Shown: positions 36,597 through 45,924 of the stretch, piece after piece | Layout: the number at the start of each line of letters is the position of its first letter | Numbering within the stretch: the first letter of the stretch is position 1 | Source of the DNA: Archivesica marissinica | Taxonomy: Eukaryota > Mollusca > Bivalvia > Venerida > Vesicomyidae | Direction: 5' to 3' | Assembly (NCBI GenBank): GCA_014843695.1 | Contig: CM026404.1 | Coordinates: 59,035,311-59,099,310, forward strand | DNA length: 64,000 bases | Translations under genes and position numbers: made by a program | The notes under the pieces: model-generated | What the model saw: only the letters and a program-made list of their open reading frames with translations | The model's database searches: none | Told to the model about the DNA's origin: nothing

Positions 36597-37000
36597 TACA
36601 ATCAAATCTGTCTTAAGCAGCCAACCAAGGGAGTCACAAATATTGGCTGCTTAGCACAGGTCAGGGTTCCCGCTGTGGGTCGCCAATGGCGCTAATTGCG
36701 ACAAAAAACAAATATTGGCGCTAACATTTTTTTTTTTAGCACATGTTTTGTCAAATACATCAAATATGTCAATATTTATTTGTGAACTATATGGCTCTTA
36801 GTTGGCTCCAAGTTTTTTTAATTGGCTCCAGTGTTTTTCAATTGGCGACAGAAGTGGTGCAGACAAACATTCAAACAGAGGGAACCCTGCAGGTGGCTGC
36901 TTAATAGAGGTCAACTGTATAATAAAACATGTTGTGAATCTGGAAACTGGCTGCTTAATACAGGTTGGCTGCTTAACCACTAACACAGGTTTGACTGTAT
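36597..37000. mobile_element. MITE-3 copy carrying a nested MITE
   Basis: Ends ACAATCAAATCTGTCTTAAG and AACACAGGTTTGACTGTA. The host word CAGGT is doubled around an insert at 36662-36889 with ends CAGGGTTCCC and GGGAACCCTG (hAT-like ends, but only a 5-base direct repeat is visible). Confidence 0.78.
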
Positions 37001-37959
37001 ATATCAAAAATGATTTTCACCTTTTCAGGGCTCAAGCTAGACTAAAATTTTGGGGAGAAGTCACTTCAAGTCACTTCTCCCTCCATATGATTTAGCGAGA
37101 AGTGAGAAAATATAGGGAGAAGTGGGGGGGGGGACTTTTCAACGACTGCAAATAGTGAAACCCGTATTTAGTCGAGGTTTGCAGGATATAGAAACTATTG
37201 TATGTAGAAAAAGCTGCAGGGCATTCACTAGAATTTGAAAATCAAGTCAATGACCCTTGAGGTCAAATCTCAAGAGATATGCTGTATTTTTTTTCTAGAG
37301 TCAATATGCATGTTGGTACTTTCCGTACAGGTAAAAACTTCCCCCCCCCAACCATATAATTACATATAGACCAAGGTGTGTCTTTGGTACAACCAGACCT
37401 AATTTTTTTATCAGAATTAGAGAAAACATTGACTAATTTGCCGAGTTGGGTTTAGGACCTTACAACTAAGTTTCATGTTACTTTGTAACTTGTATAGTTC
37501 TACATTGTATCCCAGTTGCAAAGGTCACCAAATGATCACGAGTAGTTGAGCTCTCAACATCTGAGCCTTCTGGGTCCTGCACGCAGATTAAACTTGACAA
37601 ACCAATAGGAATGTTGATTATACAAAACAAAAAGCTGATCTGCATTTAATTTTATTATGTATGGAATCGGTACGAAACGGATCGAGTACGGTTCGAGGAC
37701 ATTGTAAAGCATTTAATCTGCATATATATAAAGCCTACATATTCATTTCAATATACATTGTATATGAAAATTTCAATTTAAACACATTTGTATGCATATA
37801 TAATATGTATAAATTGTATCATTTGCGAAATCAACTAAGTCGAATCCGAAAAATTTCATTCATAATGTAAGATAGCGACGTGAAGTCGGAATTACTATGA
37901 AAAGTGATTTTGATAAAATATATTTAGTTACCAATTGAAATAAATTAGAAAAATATATT
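37001..37959. other. Intron sequence, little recognised
   Basis: Short relatives of the CACTTCTCCC repeat near 37040-37130 and G/C homopolymer runs; no gene seen. Confidence 0.6.
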
Positions 37960-38580
37960 GTTTTGGGTTACAATTGTTACATTGCTTGGTTACAAGTGTT
38001 ACATTGCTTGGTTACAAGTGTTACATTGTTTGGTTACGTTACATTGTTTGGTTACGTTACATTGTTTGGTTACGTTACATTGTTTGGTTACGTTACATTG
38101 TTTGGTTACGTTACATTGTTTGGTTACGTTACATTGTTTGGTTACGTTACATTGTTTGGTTACAATTGTTACATTGTTTGGTTACGTTACATTGTTTGGT
38201 TACGCTACATTGTTTGGTTACGTTACATTGTTTGGTTACAATTGTTACATTGTTTGGTTACGTTACATTGTTTGGTTACAATTGCTACATTGTTTGGTTA
38301 CGTTACATTGTTTGGTTACGCTACATTGTTTGGTTACGTTACATTGTTTGGTTACAATTGTTACATTGTTTGGTTACGTTACATTGTTTGGTTACAATTG
38401 CTACATTGTTTGGTTACGTTACATTGTTTGGTTACGCTACATTGTTTGGTTACGTTACATTGTTTGGTTACAATTGTTACATTGTTTGGTTACGTTACAT
38501 TGTTTGGTTACAATTGCTACATTGTTTGGTTACAATTGCTACATTGTTTGGTTACAATTGTTACATTGTTTGCTTACAAT
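37960..38580. repeat. 18/22-bp minisatellite, about 33 copies
   Basis: Units TTACGTTACATTGTTTGG (18 bp) and a longer form with TTACAATTG (22 bp), mixed in order. Intron between w7 and w8. Confidence 0.96.
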
Positions 38581-38975
38581 GCAGTTTTATCCATCACTAG
38601 CGTCAGATACTTTGCGATCGGGGCCCCGGCATCGGCATATTCAAAATGCATGATTCTACGACTGGCTAGTTTCTTACAAGTTTGTAATCATCAGTAACCA
38701 GTTCCTTGTTCCTTTAACCGACTTCAAAGTTCCGGTGCCGGCTACGTTTTTTAGATAGCTCGACATTGCATCGGTTCAAGCCATACATGTGAGGCGTACA
38801 TGTAAATATAAACTACTAAGTGCTTTAGAATTATAGTAATAAAAAAAAAAGATTTCGAGAATACAATATCAACACACAATCAACTATATATGCACATGTC
38901 GGTTCGCCTGTAAGTCTGTCCGTCTGTTAAACAGTTGTTATTCCTTCAGTAGGTGATGCCATCGGTGACACTTAC

Positions 38976-39134
38976 TTTTGAATGAATGCTGTAAGGACCA
39001 TGGCCTTGTTTGAGAGCGTGATCTCCTGTTCCTCCTGACACAGTATGCATGTGCCGCGCTGCGGACATGACTGCGCGTACAGTGTACGATGATGTCCGAC
39101 GGCTACAGGGAATGAACTGATCATCTCCGACTCA
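38976..39134 (-). CDS. UBR1/2: UBR1/2 exon w7 (first half of RING-H2)
   Basis: Reads ESEMISSFPVAVGHHRTLY... GTCILCQEEQEITLSNKAM... TAFIQ plus two bases. CILCQEEQE is the first metal-binding pair of the UBR1/2 RING-H2 domain. The exon begins with one base of a split codon, so an upstream exon ending with two bases is required. That exon is not w6, which ends in phase 0. Confidence 0.96.
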
Positions 39135-39195
39135 CTGAAATACACAGACACGGCTCAATGCATTCAATGGGCATCTACATGATGGGCACAGATTG

Positions 39196-39975
39196 CCACA
39201 TTTCATACACATAATATAGCTAGATTTCATACACATAATATAGCTAGATTTCATACACACAATATGGCTAGATTTCATACACACAATATGGCTAGATTTC
39301 ATACACACAATATGGCTAGATTTCATACACACAATATAGCTAGATTTCATACACACAATATAGCTAGATTTCATACACACAATATAGCTAGATTTCATAC
39401 ACACAATATGGCTAGATTTCATATACATAATATAGCTAGATTTCATACACACAATATGGCTAGATTTCATACACACAATATGGCTAGATTTCATACACAC
39501 AATATAGCTAGATTTCATACACACAATATAGCTAGATTTCATACACACAATATGGCTAGATTTCATACACACAATATAGCTAGATTTCATATACATAATA
39601 TAGCTAGATTTCATACACACAATATGGCTAGATTTCATACACACAATATAGCTAGATTTCATACACACAATATAGCTAGATTTCATACACACAATATAGC
39701 TAGATTTCATACACACAATATGGCTAGATTTCATACACACAATATGGCTAGATTTCATACACATAATATAGCTAGATTTCATACACACAATATGGCTAGA
39801 TTTCATACACACAATATAGCTAGATTTCATACACACAATATAGCTAGATTTCATACACACAATATAGCTAGATTTCATACACACAATATAGCTAGATTTC
39901 ATACACACAATATAGCTAGATTTCATACACACAATATAGCTAGATTTCATACACACAATATAGCTAGATTTCATA
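39196..39975. repeat. 24-bp minisatellite, about 32 copies
   Basis: Unit core AGCTAGATTTCATACACACA; variants at A/G and C/T positions. It starts about 60 bp upstream of the w7 acceptor. Confidence 0.97.
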
Positions 39976-40015
39976 AAGATTGAATAATAACTAGGGATGG
40001 CAATGAATATTCGAA

Positions 40016-40293
40016 TATTTGCTCAACCTAGATCCATATCTGAACCTACAAACAATCCATTTCACCTAGATCCATATCTGAACCTACAAACAATCAGTCT
40101 TACCTGAGATCCATAACTGAACCTACAAACAATCCATTTCACATAGAACCATAACTGAACCTACAAACAATCAGTCTTACCTGAGATCCATAACTGAACC
40201 TACAAACAATCAGTTATACCTGAGATCATATCTGAACCTACAAACAATCAGTCTTACCTAAGATCCATAACTGAACCTACAAACAATCAGTCT
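40016..40293. repeat. 39-bp array cut by the mobile element, about 7 copies
   Basis: Unit core CTGAACCTACAAACAATCAG, several copies followed by TCTTACCTGAGATCC. In gene orientation those units carry a consensus donor (CTCAG then GTAAGA). The array ends abruptly at the element's first base and does not resume at the right side. Confidence 0.9.
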
Positions 40294-40850
40294 GCAGGGG
40301 GGGTGAGTAACAAAATAAATGGGACCCTTTTTTATTAAAATAAAGCTCTCCAACTCGTTCTAATTCCCAAATAATCGAATTTGGGGGGTTAAAATATCGA
40401 CCTAAATTTGTTATTATATTATAACCAAAACGACGAGGAATATACCCAACTAATTGGAAAATTATGTCAACATTCTTCGACACATTTTACTCAGCAGGGG
40501 GGGTGAGTAACAAAATAAATGGAAGCCTCCGCGCCCCCCGTTGAGCCCTCCCTCCATGTTCCGGGTGAACAGACCTCTTAATTTGGGTCGAGGAGGTTCC
40601 TAGCCCCATTTCAGACAGCCAAAAAACACCCATATATGAGCCAGGGGACGGACCACAACCCTCGCCGGCCCAGGGCTCTCAGACACTACGTGCCAAAACA
40701 GATATGACAAACCACTTACCTGTCGGGGGTGAATCTCAATGATTATTAAGCCTTTTGGTCGTGCCCCGGGCGTCAATGCAGCTCTCACCATCCGCTGACG
40801 AGCGAATATCAATCGGGTATAAAAAAGGGCGAATATCAATCGGACATAAA
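40294..40850 (+). repeat. Left terminal inverted repeat
   Basis: Matches, in reverse complement, the right end at 53380-53901. The outermost 200 bases are nearly identical at the two ends. Further in there are substitutions, a missing short block near 40530-40560 and a small duplication near 40805-40850 (AATATCAATCGG twice). The terminal motif GCAGGGGGGGTGAGTAAC occurs twice, at 40294 and at 40496. Confidence 0.92.
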
Positions 40851-41281
40851 AGGACGAGCCGTTCGAATCCGTACTACAAAATGGAAAGCCCTAGTCTAGT
40901 CAAATGGTCCATTTAAAGGGGGAAGTGAGTTAACGGAGTGAGTGGTAAACTTGTGTCGAAAAATCGAGCGCTATAGTCAAATGGTGCGGGAAATAATCGA
41001 AATTGGGGGGTTAAAATATCGACCTAAAATTGTTATCGAAGAATATACCCTCGGAAATAAATATATATAATAAAAAAATAACGTAATCAACGCAAAAAAA
41101 AAGATTCTTAAATAATATTTCTTATATAAGAGATATTATTTAAGAACCCTTTTTTTCCCCTTAAGTCGAAAATGTTTAATATTCTGGAGCACTAGGGATT
41201 GCTCGAGGCGTGTAATTGGGAGGACTTTCACGTTCGAGAGGACCTCCCCACATACATAAACACACTACGCGCTTAGTTGTT
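40851..41281. other. Non-coding left arm of the element
   Basis: No gene seen. At about 40989-41050 it carries a degenerate further copy of the terminal-repeat segment (GGGGGGTTAAAATATCGACC is shared). At 41105-41146 it has an AT-rich near-perfect inverted repeat (TTCTTAAATAATAT / ATATTATTTAAGAA) followed by a T run. This lies about 140 bases past the stop of the first minus-strand gene and could be a transcript-end or structural site. Confidence 0.6.
41105..41146. repeat. AT-rich hairpin downstream of the minus-strand gene block
   Basis: Inverted repeat with arms of about 20 bases (TTCTTAAATAATAT and its complement) around a short TATATA centre, followed by CCCTTTTTTT. Its position after the last gene of the left operon-like block suggests a role in ending transcription; this is inference. 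Confidence 0.55.
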
Positions 41282-41869
41282 TTAACACTTTTTTCTCTCG
41301 TCCGATCTACCGTCAGCGATTAATTTATCGATGTTGGCCTTCGATAATACATCGGGAGATGCTCTACATTTAGTTCGGATATCCTCTTTTAAGGATTGGT
41401 ATCGATCCCATTCTTCGCATACTATTTTAAATTCGAGGTCGGATATTACGTTATCCCGAATAGCTTCGCTTATTATGAGATCGATACTGTTTTTCTTAGA
41501 TTGGGCGGCAATCGCTATACGATCGTGTTTTTTACTTTTATTTTCTAGATGGCGTACGACTTTTCTTCCTACCATGCATAAAAGTCCGCTAGCCGCGGCA
41601 GCTACACCCAATCCTATAGCTATCGGAGTTCCTACGATCGTCGTTGTTATAGTAACGCTTCCGACTCCGCTAACTATAGAACTCGTAGCGAATATTGTAT
41701 TAGCTCCTTCGACGATATTCGCTAATCGTTTATATTTTTTAGATATAGTTACCCGATTATTACGTTCGTTATGTAGTAAGGTTTGAATCTCTACGATTCT
41801 CCCCATTCTAAAAATCGAGGGATCTACATTAATCTCTTCCGTTATAGGTATAGTTGGGTATAACGCCAT
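41282..41869 (-). CDS. Conserved element protein, hydrophobic centre (195 aa)
   Basis: Function unknown. The N-terminus is soluble (FRMGRIVEIQTLLHNERNN). A Gly/Ala/Ile/Val-rich hydrophobic stretch at about residues 60-97 could span a membrane once or twice (IAIGLGVAAAASGLLCM). The basic C-terminal half is helical, with SLKEDIRTKCRASP near the end. It is the third gene of a leftward block (42561-43247, 41983-42564, then this one) and is AT-rich like them. I recall similar proteins from invertebrate genomes beside such elements, but no search was done. A virion or membrane-associated protein is the likeliest role. Confidence 0.8.
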   Translation of the reverse strand: MALYPTIPITEEINVDPSIFRMGRIVEIQTLLHNERNNRVTISKKYKRLANIVEGANTIFATSSIVSGVGSVTITTTIVGTPIAIGLGVAAAASGLLCMVGRKVVRHLENKSKKHDRIAIAAQSKKNSIDLIISEAIRDNVISDLEFKIVCEEWDRYQSLKEDIRTKCRASPDVLSKANIDKLIADGRSDERKKC

Positions 41870-41982
41870 CTTTTTTCTTACTCTTTCATATTATAAATCT
41901 AGTTCAACTATTATAGCTACAACACTAATAGCGTCTAACGGTCTAGCCGAAGTCGTTACAAAGTTTATAACATTACCCGCCA

Positions 41983-42564
41983 TCACTTCAATAGGATTAG
42001 AGGATTAGCAAAAACTATATACGCCGATCGAACGTCCTTAATTTTTGTAATACTTTCTTTTTGTGTAATTCCGTTAATTACGGGATGTACCGTAATCGTA
42101 TCTAAACCATCGCCTCCGCTACCAGTTTTTATGGAAGAAATAGACATGCGTAAAATTCTACCCGCTATAGTCATAGGGTATCCAGAATATTTATTATTAG
42201 CGCTATTACCGAATGCCCATCCCAATACATCGCGTAAAGGATCCCTTTCCTCGGCCCATATAGTAATAATATCTTTTTTAGGTTTATTTAATATAGTTGA
42301 CGTTACGGCAATTAATCCGTCTAAGTGTTTTTCTAGAGCATTTAATTTACGAGTATCCGAATCGGGTTTATTTAATATAGTCGACATTACGGTAACTAAT
42401 CCGTTTAATTGTTTTTCTATACTATTTAATTTAGCCGATTCGGATTTATCTAATATATTTGACGACGTTATGGCTATAAATTTATTTAATCGTTTTTCTA
42501 GATCATTTAATTTACCGTTATCTTTAATATATTCTTTATGACTACCCGGAATGTAAATACTCAT
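41983..42564 (-). CDS. Coiled-coil repeat protein of the element (193 aa)
   Basis: Function unknown. The N-terminal half has three imperfect repeats of about 30 residues with the core KLNxLEKxLxxxIAVTSxIL (variants KLNDLEKRLN, KLNSIEKQLN, KLNALEKHLD), a coiled-coil or fibre-like pattern. The C-terminal part (from about residue 100, IWAEERDPLRDVLGWAFG) looks globular. Its start overlaps the stop of the upstream gene by four bases (ATGA), so the two are probably expressed together. A trimeric stalk or fibre is a possible reading from repeats plus globular head, but this is inference. Confidence 0.75.
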   Translation of the reverse strand: MSIYIPGSHKEYIKDNGKLNDLEKRLNKFIAITSSNILDKSESAKLNSIEKQLNGLVTVMSTILNKPDSDTRKLNALEKHLDGLIAVTSTILNKPKKDIITIWAEERDPLRDVLGWAFGNSANNKYSGYPMTIAGRILRMSISSIKTGSGGDGLDTITVHPVINGITQKESITKIKDVRSAYIVFANPLILLK

Positions 42565-43247
42565 TTCACTTCGAGTACTACGGAGATCGGAAATTCGTGA
42601 TTGTCTAACTTTCTTCCGTTATCATCTCTGATAGTAATATCCAATTCGTTAATACAACCGCGTTCCAAATGTTTGAATTCTGGATTAGGATAATCTATAA
42701 CAACGGGTTCCCCAAAGAAAGCATTTCCCGCGTCTATTATCTTAAGGAGTGTACTCGGAGCTCCATCACATACGTTATACGACGTATTTAATTGTTCTAA
42801 GTGCACTCGAATAGTTTTAGTTAAGGCAAAACTTACCGGTTTTTCGCCGACGTATATACCGGGTTCCAACCAACCTTTATTAGCGTTATACGTTTTAAAT
42901 ATACCTAGTATGTCACACATACCAGGTGTCATAGTTATTTTTTCGCGTTTGACATTTAGGGTTGCGATTCCATTAGATTTACAAATGCTGATTCTCGCGA
43001 AGTCGGTAAATTCTGTATCTATAAATGTTTGTAAATCCTCGAAATTCCATAAACCCGGTGATAATTTTACCGCGGTTACAGTACTCTCTTTTAGGTACCC
43101 AAATCCTTCGTTTATGATCGTATTATACCAACCGACCGTAAGTGTTATTGATCTAAGGCCAACGCGTAGATCCCCGCCACGGTTATCAATATATTGTTGG
43201 AGGCTTGTGGCCTCACCCCTTTGAACATCGGTGATTGTTTGAAACAT
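42561..43247 (-). CDS. Minor capsid (penton-like) candidate (228 aa)
   Basis: Predominantly beta-type sequence with ITLTVGWYN, LSPGLWNFEDLQTFID and a C-terminal ELDITIRDDNGRKLDN... ISVVLEV motif. The pattern of an N-terminal strand pair, PGxWxxxxLxxxI and a closing ELxxxIxDxxGxxLxN resembles, from memory, the single-jelly-roll minor capsid (penton) proteins of Polinton-type elements. The presence of a double-jelly-roll capsid gene supports such a partner. It starts 14 bases from the divergent gene at 43262. AT-rich codons. A tail or spike protein cannot be excluded. Confidence 0.6.
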   Translation of the reverse strand: MFQTITDVQRGEATSLQQYIDNRGGDLRVGLRSITLTVGWYNTIINEGFGYLKESTVTAVKLSPGLWNFEDLQTFIDTEFTDFARISICKSNGIATLNVKREKITMTPGMCDILGIFKTYNANKGWLEPGIYVGEKPVSFALTKTIRVHLEQLNTSYNVCDGAPSTLLKIIDAGNAFFGEPVVIDYPNPEFKHLERGCINELDITIRDDNGRKLDNHEFPISVVLEVK

Positions 43248-43261
43248 AGTTATAATAAAAT

Positions 43262-44617
43262 ATGGCTAATACTTTAAATAGAACTTTCGGCTATAATCCT
43301 TCGGTTACTTATAAAACCGGCGGTGTATATAAACGCCAGCTTGAGGCCGTGAACCTAACCACCCTGATGATCACGGTCGGCCCGAACGAGGTCTTCTACA
43401 CCGAGGTTACGAATATCTGGCGAAAATACAGGCTACCTCCTGTCAAGACGGACACTGTAGCGCAGGCTTGGAACAACACACCGATGCAGTTTTGGCAGAA
43501 TCAGCTCAACTTCGCCATGTGGTGTGCCACGACCGGTTGCGGTGTGTCGTTCGAAGACCATCTGAACGGTGTAGGTGCCCAAAACGAACCACTGATGCAA
43601 TCGGTCTATATCTTCCACGTCTACTATACTATTAGGAGGATTTTAGACGAATTACGAGTCTCGCTACCGCAGGATAATAATTTCGATCCCTTCTCAAATA
43701 CGTACGACAGACGGGCCTATGAGCGGATATGCGCAGAGTTTGACGTGAGTCCGATGACCGACTGGCGGCAGAAGAGCTACCAGAACAGCAACGGGCTCGG
43801 TGATGTCTACACCCTAAGTCACAGCACGAGGGCGCGGACGAGCATGGCAGACCACGCACAAATATTATCGGTCAATGTCGGTAATTTAGATCGGTCGTCG
43901 GCGACCTTCGGTCCCGAGGTCCCCGGTGAGTTTCATACGCCTTTCCTAGCTAAAGCATATTACGCTCCTCCGGTGAAAGCTCATATTGATCATATTCTGC
44001 AGGATCCGGGCGTAGACGGCGCCTGGAGCACATTTGTGCTAGATAAGTCAAACGGGTTCACCCGGGCCGGTGTTTCCCGCCTGAATGATTCAATCCGGAC
44101 CTATGTCTGGGCTCTCCTGGGAGCCCAGTCACAGACGAGGTCCTGCATCATGGGAGTGGGCACGGCATTAAACGCACAGAAGCAGTTTCTAGCGAATGTC
44201 GAGGACGCCATAAACTCCCCGGTGGACATCCCATCGGCAATCGTGCGGTACCAAGACGTTCTTCAGTATGCGAAGAGTCAGGTAGATTTCGTCTTCGGCC
44301 ACAGCCTCTACATGGCCCCGAGTGACATGTTGCTGCGAATCGATCATCGGGCCGGATACAACAATGAAATCGTGATAGCTAGCTCCAACATGTCCTTAGG
44401 TCACAATGACGATGTCAACGAGGTGGCTGTCATACCAACAACTCACGGGAGCTTCTCCGCCGGTCCGCTTCATCAAAAGATTGCCGAGCCGGAAACAGGC
44501 CCACCGGCAGCGGTTCCCACGGGAACGACTGATGAAGAACAGCATGAAGATGAGAAAAATGCGCTCATTGTGGTTGGCGTCATCTCAGGGTTGGCAATTC
44601 TTTGGCTATTACCCTAG
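43262..44617 (+). CDS. Large C-terminally anchored element protein (451 aa)
   Basis: Function unknown. It is mostly soluble with many aromatic residues and no signal peptide. The C-terminus is a Pro/Thr/Glu-rich linker and a single hydrophobic segment (LIVVGVISGLAILWLLP) that would anchor it as a tail-anchored protein. It lies directly opposite the penton-like candidate (14-base spacer) and converges on the next gene with 7 bases between stops. Codon use is mosaic: the first 60 bases, about 43620-43690 and about 43860-43985 are AT-rich, and the rest is GC-rich. A structural or surface protein is likely; no entry function can be shown from sequence. Confidence 0.8.
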   Translation: MANTLNRTFGYNPSVTYKTGGVYKRQLEAVNLTTLMITVGPNEVFYTEVTNIWRKYRLPPVKTDTVAQAWNNTPMQFWQNQLNFAMWCATTGCGVSFEDHLNGVGAQNEPLMQSVYIFHVYYTIRRILDELRVSLPQDNNFDPFSNTYDRRAYERICAEFDVSPMTDWRQKSYQNSNGLGDVYTLSHSTRARTSMADHAQILSVNVGNLDRSSATFGPEVPGEFHTPFLAKAYYAPPVKAHIDHILQDPGVDGAWSTFVLDKSNGFTRAGVSRLNDSIRTYVWALLGAQSQTRSCIMGVGTALNAQKQFLANVEDAINSPVDIPSAIVRYQDVLQYAKSQVDFVFGHSLYMAPSDMLLRIDHRAGYNNEIVIASSNMSLGHNDDVNEVAVIPTTHGSFSAGPLHQKIAEPETGPPAAVPTGTTDEEQHEDEKNALIVVGVISGLAILWLLP

Positions 44618-44624
44618 TAATGTA

Positions 44625-45887
44625 CTAACCTAGGCCGCGCCAGGCTGCAACATACAGTAGCTCGCCGACGGCAACGACCAGTGCCCATATATTTTCTGAG
44701 AGCCACCCCGCCGTCTTGCTCAAGAAGGTGAGGAGCCAGGAGGCAATGCCACCGATAATGCCAGGAAGCGCTGCCGCAGCCTTTCCGGCGAGTTTTGCCA
44801 GTGCCCTACCAAAATATTTCAATACCTTTTTAGCCCACTCCTTGATGCCCTCCTTAGCGGGAACCGCTGCAGCGGCCCCCACAGCACCCCCGCCTGTAAG
44901 AGCCAGCACAAGCGTACTCACAATAAACCCGAGTGCAGTCATAATGCTTACTAGTGTGACGCCCTGCTCTCTGAACAACGTGCGAAGACGCTCGCCGAGC
45001 GTGGTGTCCTCATGGAGGACCCGTGATATAGTTTCGCGGATCCGATTGATTTGTGTACGGAGCGCCTCCCGGTTGGCAGAGGCGGCCCCCAAGCGGGCTG
45101 CTCTTTCATCCTGCAACCCCTGCAGGCGCTCAGTGATCCGCCGCTTATCGTGTGTTGTGTCGGCCTCGGCTAGTTTCCTTTTTTCTAGCGCTATATGTTC
45201 ATCGAGTTCCGTCAATTTGGCGAGGTTGTTGGTTAGCTCGCCCCGGACCGTCTGCATGGTTTTATTAAGCCCGCGGAGTTCACTAAGGTTTAACGGCGGA
45301 TCATCCATTGTGCTGAGTATGTCTTCTATCTGATTATCGGTGAACGTCGTCTCCACTGTGCGAATAACATCGGTGGCGACTTGCGGGATCTCGTTGAGTT
45401 CAACTGTTTCTATTTTGTCTGCTGCTCCACCTAGCTCAGTGGTAGCTGCATGGAGGGCCTCTACTGCCCGGGCGGATATAATTGTTTTACCTCGCACCCA
45501 ATCCGTGAATCCAAGCTCGTCTCTAATGATTTGGCCGCCACCTCGCTTCCCGGCAATGGTATTTAATGAGAGTGGCTCGCCGGTGCGGGCATTGACAATC
45601 TCGATGTTAGAGGCGGATTTCAGGTGCAATCTACCGTACCGATTCAATTCAAACTTGGAGTAGTCACGGCCAACCGACGGGACCATGCCTTTTTCTGCCA
45701 GTTCGCCGTAGTAGGCATCTACGGCGGATCCGAGCAGTTCCTGACTAAGAGGCCCGATGGCCCCCCCAGGAGTGACATTTTCGTACGCCTGCGTCCCGCC
45801 AGGCAACATACCGGTATCATAGATGTCTTCTACATCATCTTCTACATCATCGTCGTGTACGAAATCATCCATATCAATGTCTGCCAT
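44625..45887 (-). CDS. Coiled-coil membrane protein of the element (420 aa)
   Basis: I chose the ATG at 45887 (MADIDMDDF); an in-frame TTG lies ten codons upstream. Regions in order: a very acidic N-terminus; a domain with GRLHLKSASNIEIVNARTGE at about residues 80-105; long coiled coils (about 190-290, NLAKLTELDEHIALEKRKL); VLHEDTTLGERLRTLFREQG; then two or three hydrophobic segments in the last 120 residues (IMTALGFIVSTLVLALTGGG and LPGIIGGIASWLLTFL). I recall this C-terminal signature from many invertebrate predicted proteins of unknown function. A membrane-bound virion or assembly protein is plausible. Confidence 0.82.
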   Translation of the reverse strand: MADIDMDDFVHDDDVEDDVEDIYDTGMLPGGTQAYENVTPGGAIGPLSQELLGSAVDAYYGELAEKGMVPSVGRDYSKFELNRYGRLHLKSASNIEIVNARTGEPLSLNTIAGKRGGGQIIRDELGFTDWVRGKTIISARAVEALHAATTELGGAADKIETVELNEIPQVATDVIRTVETTFTDNQIEDILSTMDDPPLNLSELRGLNKTMQTVRGELTNNLAKLTELDEHIALEKRKLAEADTTHDKRRITERLQGLQDERAARLGAASANREALRTQINRIRETISRVLHEDTTLGERLRTLFREQGVTLVSIMTALGFIVSTLVLALTGGGAVGAAAAVPAKEGIKEWAKKVLKYFGRALAKLAGKAAAALPGIIGGIASWLLTFLSKTAGWLSENIWALVVAVGELLYVAAWRGLG

Positions 45888-45924
45888 CGTATTGAAGGCT
45901 ACCACATTTGGGTTCAATATAGTA

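Noticed and set aside
37958..39983. Long frames on both strands at 37958-38697 and 39132-39983
   Set aside because: They read 18/22-bp and 24-bp repeats; nothing outside the repeats supports a gene.
41331..43224. Plus-strand frames in the left gene block
   Set aside because: Antisense shadows of three minus-strand genes that are linked by an ATGA overlap and have coherent protein features.
44716..45333. 205-codon plus-strand frame opposite the coiled-coil membrane protein
   Set aside because: Shadow of the minus-strand gene; serine/arginine-rich low-quality composition and no motif.
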